Source: Stutzerimonas stutzeri (GTDB lineage: Bacteria; Pseudomonadota; Gammaproteobacteria; Pseudomonadales; Pseudomonadaceae). From it: a stretch of 64,000 bases of DNA. The stretch is taken from contig DDKB01000009.1 in assembly GCA_002339675.1 (NCBI GenBank), positions 4,219 to 68,218 of the forward strand. The letters run 5' to 3'. The position numbers and the translations under genes are program-made. The notes under the pieces were generated by a model, which was not told the origin of the DNA, did no database searches, and saw only the letters and a program-made list of their open reading frames with translations. Numbering within the stretch: the first letter of the stretch is position 1; the number at the start of each line of letters is the position of its first letter. Shown piece after piece: positions 59,431 to 64,000 of the stretch.

Positions 59431-62400
59431 TCAATCAATCCGTGGTGAAAGGCCCGCCTGCTGCGTCAGCATCTTCAAAATTACCAGCGCAAACGCACGG
59501 CTCTTGGTCTCGTTATCCAGCACTTCCAGCGATAGCTTCTCGTGGTCGGTCATGGCGTCCAGCACGGTGTCCAGCACGCGCTTGGGGAACAGGCCGTGCA
59601 TCACTTGCTCCACCGAGTGGTTGTTCACCTGGGCCATCACGTCTTCTTGGCGGCTGATGCGATTGGCGATGCCGGTGAGGAATTGCAGCTGATCGTCGTC
59701 ACTCACCTCGGCACCGAAGATATCGTTCAGCGCCTCGATGATTTCCGATAGCCGCTTCTTCTCCGGGTCATGGGGTTTGCCGCTGCCCAGTCCCGTGGCT
59801 GGATCGAGGCCATAGTCACCGCCCTCCTCACTCAGCCTCAGTTGTTGCTCGGCGCGCTTGGTCAGGCGGTAGTGGGTCAGTTGCAGCTCGCCCACGTCCA
59901 CGTCTGTCTGATCGAGGCGATCCACGCGCAGCAGCGGATACAGGTGCTTGGCGTACACGCACAGCTGCTCCAGCTCACGATCCTCATACGGAATGATCTG
60001 CGAGAGGAACTCGTACAGGCGCACGAAGCTCTGCAGGTTCTTCTTGAACAGGTCGAGCTGATCCACCTGCTCGCCGGCTTCCTTGAGTGCCGCCTCAGCC
60101 TTCTTCACGCCTGCGCTGTCGCCGTTCTGTTCGGCGGTACGTTTGAAGTCCAGCGCATGCTGGCGTGATTCCTGGGCCAGCTTGTAGCGCTTGGCGAAGC
60201 GTTCCTTGGCCGGCGCGCAGTAGTAGCTGAGCTTGCTGGCGGCGGCCTTGGGGTCGAAGAAGGCCAGCGCGAACGCGGTCACCTCTTCCCAGTGGTAAAT
60301 ACCCTCGGCATCCAGCTTCTTCTGCAGGTCGTAGATGAGCTGCGGGTCGGTCACGTCGGTCAGCTCGGCCTTGGTGTAGTACGGCAGGAAGGCGTCGAGA
60401 ATGTCCTGGGGATCGTTGAAAAAGTCGAGAATGAAGGTCGGTTTGCTGTCGCCAAAGGTGCGGTTCAGGCGCGACAGGGTTTGCACGCAATCTACGCCCT
60501 GCAGCTTCTTGTCCACGTACATGGCGCACAGCTTGGGCTGATCGAAGCCAGTCTGGTACTTGTTGGCGGCGATCATCACGTTGAAGTCCTGGGTGTCGAA
60601 GCCCTCAGCCAGGTCACGACCGTTCAGACCGGGGTTAAGCAGGCTGCTGCTTTCCGTCACCTCTTCGGGGATCACCTCATCCGGCAGCACACTGCCGGAG
60701 AAGGCCACCAGCGGATGCACATCGTTGTAGCCCATCTGCTTCACATAGGCCTGCACTGCCAGCTGGTAACGCACCGCTTCCTGCCGGCTGCTGGTAACCA
60801 CCATGGCCTTGGCCTGGCCGCCCAGCAGGTGCCGGATATTCGCGCGGAAGTGCTCGACGATCACCTCAACCTTCTGGCTGATGTTGTACGGGTGCAGGCG
60901 CACCCAGCGGGCGAGCTTCTGCCGCGCCTTCTTCGAGTCCACTTCCTCGTCGTCGCCGTCCGGGTGGGCGATCTTCCAGGCGGTGCTGTAGGTGGTGTAG
61001 TTCTGCAACACGTCGAGGATGAAGCCCTCTTCGATGGCCTGGCGCATGGAGTACAGGTGGAAGGCCTCGGGTTTGTTGTCGGCACTCGCAGACAGCGCCG
61101 GATTGGCCGGGCGACCGAACAGCTCCAGGGTCTTGGCCTTGGGTGTGGCGGTAAAGGCGTAGTAGCTGATGCGCTCGTTGGGCGCGCGGGCGGCCACGGC
61201 TGCGTCCAGCAACTCCTCGGCGCTGATCTCTTCAGCATCCGGCGCATCGCTGCCGAGAATCTGCTTGAGCTTGCTGGCTGATGAGCCGGTCTGCGAGGAG
61301 TGCGCCTCGTCGGCGATCACCGCATAGCGTCCGCTGGCCAGCTTGGGGTACTTGTCCAGCGCATCGAACAGCGCCGGGAAGGTCTGGATGGTGACGATGA
61401 TAATGCGGGTCTGCTCGGCCAGCGCCTCGGCCAGTTGCTCGGATTTGCTCTGGTTGCCGATATCGCGGGTGATGCACTTGACCACGCCCTGGGCGTGCTC
61501 GAACTGGTAGATGGTGTCCTGCAGTTGCTTGTCCAGCACGGTGCGGTCGGTAATGACGATCACCGAATTGAATAGGCGCTGGCCCTCGGCATCATAGAGC
61601 GAGGCCAGCTGATGCGCCGTCCAGGCAATCGAGTTGGACTTTCCCGAGCCGGCGCTGTGCTGGATCAGGTAACGCTTGCCCGGCCCTTCGGCGCGGGTGG
61701 TCTCGATCAGCTTGTTCACCACTTCCCACTGGTGGTAGCGCGGGAAGATCAGGGATTCCTTGGTGACGCGCTTGCCGTCGGCATCTTCCTTCACGCTCTT
61801 TTGCAGGTGCAGGAAGCGACCCAGCACCTTGAGCCAGGCATCCGGCTGGAACAGGCGCTGCCACAGGTAGCCGGTGGCGTACTGGCTGTCATCCGGCGCC
61901 GGTGGGTTGCCGGCACCGCCGTCTAGGCTGCCGAGGTTGAACGGCAGGAAGAAGGTTTCCTTGCCGGCCAGTTGGGTGGTCATCGCCACCTCATCCTGGC
62001 TCACGGCAAAGTGCACCAGCGCGCCGCGTTTGAAGGTCAGCAGCGGCTCGGGCTTGCGCGTTAGCGGGTCTTTTACCGGACGGTCGTAGCGGTACTGGCG
62101 CTTGGCGTTTTCCACGCTCTGCTTGAACTCGCTTTTCAGCTCCAGCGTGGCGACGGGGATGCCGTTAACGAACAGCACCAGGTCCAGGCGGGGGTTATAG
62201 CTTTGTGAAGAATCAGCACCTTCACGGTAATGCGGCGAGTAAGACACCTCCGGCACCACGCGCAGGCGGTTGCACTGGTAGCGTTTGAGCGTGTCCGGGT
62301 TCATGCCGTGGTCGGGCTTGAAGCTGCAGACTTCAATCTTCACGCCCGGCAGCTTGAAGCCGTGGCGCAGCACATCGAGGGTGCCGTCCTGCTCCAGCTC

Positions 62401-62622
62401 ACGCACCAGCTTCTGCACCAGCACCGCTTCCGGGTTGTTCGGGTTGGCCTTGGCGAACTTGTCCCAACGCTCCGGCCAGGCGTCCTTGAAGTAGCCGAGA
62501 AAGTCCTCGGTATACAGCGCCGTGCGCCGGTCATAGCCGCTGGCCGGGCCGGTCAGCCAACCCTGGGCGACCATGGCGGCGATGATGTCCTGCTGGAACT
62601 GAGCTTCCTTGCTGTCCGCCAT
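59431..62622 (-). CDS. hsdR: HsdR, type I restriction enzyme R subunit
   Basis: 1063 residues. The N-terminal PD-(D/E)xK nuclease is seen as Asp147 and Glu161-x-Lys163 (PRLDLVLFVNGIPVATLELK). The translocase has Walker A AGSGKS (324-329), DEAH (438-441) and later SF2 motifs (KYQTGFDQPKL, QTLSRLNRTF). The C-terminus is helical. With HsdM and HsdS it cuts unmodified DNA after translocation. ATG follows the hsdS stop directly. All catalytic motifs look intact. Confidence 0.95.
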   Translation of the reverse strand: MADSKEAQFQQDIIAAMVAQGWLTGPASGYDRRTALYTEDFLGYFKDAWPERWDKFAKANPNNPEAVLVQKLVRELEQDGTLDVLRHGFKLPGVKIEVCSFKPDHGMNPDTLKRYQCNRLRVVPEVSYSPHYREGADSSQSYNPRLDLVLFVNGIPVATLELKSEFKQSVENAKRQYRYDRPVKDPLTRKPEPLLTFKRGALVHFAVSQDEVAMTTQLAGKETFFLPFNLGSLDGGAGNPPAPDDSQYATGYLWQRLFQPDAWLKVLGRFLHLQKSVKEDADGKRVTKESLIFPRYHQWEVVNKLIETTRAEGPGKRYLIQHSAGSGKSNSIAWTAHQLASLYDAEGQRLFNSVIVITDRTVLDKQLQDTIYQFEHAQGVVKCITRDIGNQSKSEQLAEALAEQTRIIIVTIQTFPALFDALDKYPKLASGRYAVIADEAHSSQTGSSASKLKQILGSDAPDAEEISAEELLDAAVAARAPNERISYYAFTATPKAKTLELFGRPANPALSASADNKPEAFHLYSMRQAIEEGFILDVLQNYTTYSTAWKIAHPDGDDEEVDSKKARQKLARWVRLHPYNISQKVEVIVEHFRANIRHLLGGQAKAMVVTSSRQEAVRYQLAVQAYVKQMGYNDVHPLVAFSGSVLPDEVIPEEVTESSSLLNPGLNGRDLAEGFDTQDFNVMIAANKYQTGFDQPKLCAMYVDKKLQGVDCVQTLSRLNRTFGDSKPTFILDFFNDPQDILDAFLPYYTKAELTDVTDPQLIYDLQKKLDAEGIYHWEEVTAFALAFFDPKAAASKLSYYCAPAKERFAKRYKLAQESRQHALDFKRTAEQNGDSAGVKKAEAALKEAGEQVDQLDLFKKNLQSFVRLYEFLSQIIPYEDRELEQLCVYAKHLYPLLRVDRLDQTDVDVGELQLTHYRLTKRAEQQLRLSEEGGDYGLDPATGLGSGKPHDPEKKRLSEIIEALNDIFGAEVSDDDQLQFLTGIANRISRQEDVMAQVNNHSVEQVMHGLFPKRVLDTVLDAMTDHEKLSLEVLDNETKSRAFALVILKMLTQQAGLSPRID

Positions 62623-64000
62623 TTATACGGCCTCTGCTACGGCTGATTCGGGGGCTTGGGTGCTGACCGGTGGCTGCCAGCCGCGCACGTCGATTTTGCC
62701 GGTGACGGCGGCGGAGATTAGGGCGGAGCGGCGCTCTGATAAAAGCTCGACGCCAATGGCAGCTTCCGTTATCAGCCTGTCAAAAGCTTGAATTTCTTTA
62801 TCAAGAAAAGCAGCGAGCGACACTTGCTCATCGTATGGCGGCATTGAAACCCAAAATGATCGGATGTCATCCAGACTGAGCTGAACTTTTGTACCGCCGT
62901 AACCCGCGCCAACCAACTGATCTTTGCACGTGGCGGACAACACGAAGTAAGCGAGCCATCGACTAAAAACAGCCTTCCTAATTGGACGCGCAAGGGCCAC
63001 ATGCTGACTTACATAACTGCCCGCAACTTCATCGCTCGCAACGCAAACTGAACCAAGATCCGCAGTTATAGATATTAAAATATCGCCAGACTTTACCCTC
63101 GAACGCTCACCCTCTGCACTTGCCGGAGGCATTACATATTGAAGCGAAACCAGTTTAGGCTCGATGGAATCTCGAGTCAGATTGGTAATCCGAAAGAAAA
63201 GATCGCCATCATCGGAATAATATTCAGCCCAGCCTCGCGAGCCACTGGTTACGAACTCAAATAAATATTTGCTTTGCTTAAAGGACCAATGCGCCGGAAC
63301 CTCGCCTAGCCACTCCACGCCGGAGTCTTTCATCGGCATCGTCGGGTCGAGGCCTTTGGTGACGGCGTGGGAGATCACGGCCTGGCGCTTTTCCTTGAGC
63401 AGTTCGATCAGGCGCTGCTGCTCTTCGATCAGCGCGTCGATGCGGGCGGTTTCGTGATCAAGGAAACGGGCGATTTGGGTTTGTTCAGACAGTGGCGGAC
63501 ATGGCAATTTTGCCGATGTATAGAGGCCGACTTGCAGGTTCGGATAGGTGGTTGTCGAGCACATTTGTTTGATTCGCTCTCTTGTGAGATGCGAAATCAA
63601 TAGTGAATAAAGGAACGAAGGCAGACAAATACCCTTGCGATGTCTTAGCCTCATCAAAAAATTACTGAACACAAAGGCCGGAGTATCTTCCCGAACAAGC
63701 CCGGCTTTCCCAGAGATGATGTTTTCAGCAGAGCCACTAGACTTCACTACCAAAACATCGCCCGGCGAACACTCGTAGCGAGCTAATTCCTGCGATGAAA
63801 AGCCACGATCCGACATGCGCCCGACATCGAACCTTCCTTCTGAGTCAATCTGAGCTGTTGTGGCCACTGGCCTTATATGATCGCCATCAGCCGGCTCTAC
63901 GCCGTAACAGCCACTGTTATCGACTTCGGCAAAATGTTTGAGAGGCAATACCTCCCAATGCTCGGGAACTTCACTTAAGGAAGGTCTGAAAAAGCCGCCT
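62623..64000 (-). CDS. hsdS: HsdS, type I specificity subunit, N-terminus cut by window edge
   Basis: 459 codons visible; the frame stays open to base 64000 and begins with the conserved SEVPEHWEVLPLK, so only about the first 20-30 residues are missing. Two target-recognition domains are separated by the conserved helix (FLDHETARIDALIEEQQRLI; KEKRQAVISHAVTKGLDP), and a second GEVPAHW motif marks the second half. The final helix (FLDKEIQAFDRLI) is shorter. The TRD regions are AT-richer, as expected for exchangeable modules. It recognises the bipartite DNA site. hsdM should lie upstream, beyond the window. Confidence 0.9.
   Translation of the reverse strand, partial: GGFFRPSLSEVPEHWEVLPLKHFAEVDNSGCYGVEPADGDHIRPVATTAQIDSEGRFDVGRMSDRGFSSQELARYECSPGDVLVVKSSGSAENIISGKAGLVREDTPAFVFSNFLMRLRHRKGICLPSFLYSLLISHLTRERIKQMCSTTTYPNLQVGLYTSAKLPCPPLSEQTQIARFLDHETARIDALIEEQQRLIELLKEKRQAVISHAVTKGLDPTMPMKDSGVEWLGEVPAHWSFKQSKYLFEFVTSGSRGWAEYYSDDGDLFFRITNLTRDSIEPKLVSLQYVMPPASAEGERSRVKSGDILISITADLGSVCVASDEVAGSYVSQHVALARPIRKAVFSRWLAYFVLSATCKDQLVGAGYGGTKVQLSLDDIRSFWVSMPPYDEQVSLAAFLDKEIQAFDRLITEAAIGVELLSERRSALISAAVTGKIDVRGWQPPVSTQAPESAVAEAV

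Larger units (their letters stand above)
44737..64000. mobile_element. Genomic island (integrase, defence genes, replication-like module), right end outside window
   Basis: Bounded on the left by the tRNA-Ser remnant and integrase gene. Contents are typical of an integrative island: P4-type integrase, alpA, a DUF3987 protein, an IS remnant, a type I restriction system and many unknown genes. The stretch 46.6-48.1 kb and parts of 52-55 kb are clearly more AT-rich than the core. No right attachment site is visible, so it exceeds 19.2 kb. Confidence 0.8.

Overview
The window is GC-rich chromosomal DNA from a gammaproteobacterium of the Pseudomonas/Stutzerimonas type. The assignment rests on gene content and order (uvrB next to an aromatic aminotransferase and tRNA-Asn; a Mip-like FKBP lipoprotein next to tRNA-Asp/tRNA-Val and rdgC; a symporter/histidine-kinase fusion; ydbH-ynbE-ydbL; tonB-exbB-exbD with phoX) and on protein signatures. 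No database search was run. The left 44.7 kb reads as core or semi-core chromosome. The right 19.3 kb is a genomic island that runs off the right edge.

Core part. 1-9.2 kb: the end of a DHA2-type drug exporter, uvrB, an aminotransferase, tRNA-Asn followed by two tandem 148-bp copies of its 3' end plus terminator, an FKBP lipoprotein, tRNA-Asp and tRNA-Val with a clear promoter, rdgC, an SBF-type symporter, and a guanidinium exporter behind a two-hairpin guanidine-II-like riboswitch. 9.4-21.8 kb: a large secreted curlin-repeat protein, a sugar/maltose O-acetyltransferase, an LplT-acyltransferase fusion, azlCD, a 1154-residue symporter-PAS-kinase-receiver protein, an MgtC/DUF4010 membrane protein, rmuC and a Sel1-repeat protein. 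22.3-29.3 kb: the YdbH-YnbE-YdbL envelope lipid-transport set, then a three-subunit membrane dehydrogenase (triheme cytochrome c, GMC flavoprotein, Tat-exported small subunit).

29.5-39.3 kb is a block of genes all on the minus strand that looks like a phosphate-scavenging locus. In transcription order it is a TonB-dependent receptor, a lipoprotein beta-propeller phytase, ExbB, ExbD, TonB (broken by an apparent one-base deletion), PhoX phosphatase and an LpxR-like lipid A deacylase. A good PhoB-box candidate lies about 65 bp before the receptor. 39.3-44.7 kb holds a composite inverted repeat, a GGDEF protein with a degenerate active site, an AraC regulator, small ORFs, D-lactate dehydrogenase and an unknown membrane protein.

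The island starts at a 12-bp tRNA-Ser 3'-end remnant (44737-44748) lying directly beside what looks like the old tRNA terminator, and is followed by a P4-type tyrosine integrase. It carries: (i) a compact minus-strand operon of a double-AAA+ ATPase, a WYL regulator, an unknown acidic protein and a JAMM/JAB metallopeptidase, with a Cys-pair protein and a decayed second WYL fragment downstream, which is the best candidate here for an undescribed defence system; (ii) two unknown plus-strand genes and an IS3-family remnant; (iii) a tightly overlapping alpA - small ORFs - primase-like - DUF3987 module that probably runs island replication or excision; (iv) a type I restriction locus (hsdS, hsdR) with a closely spaced unknown gene behind hsdR. 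hsdM is not in the window and would be expected beyond position 64000.
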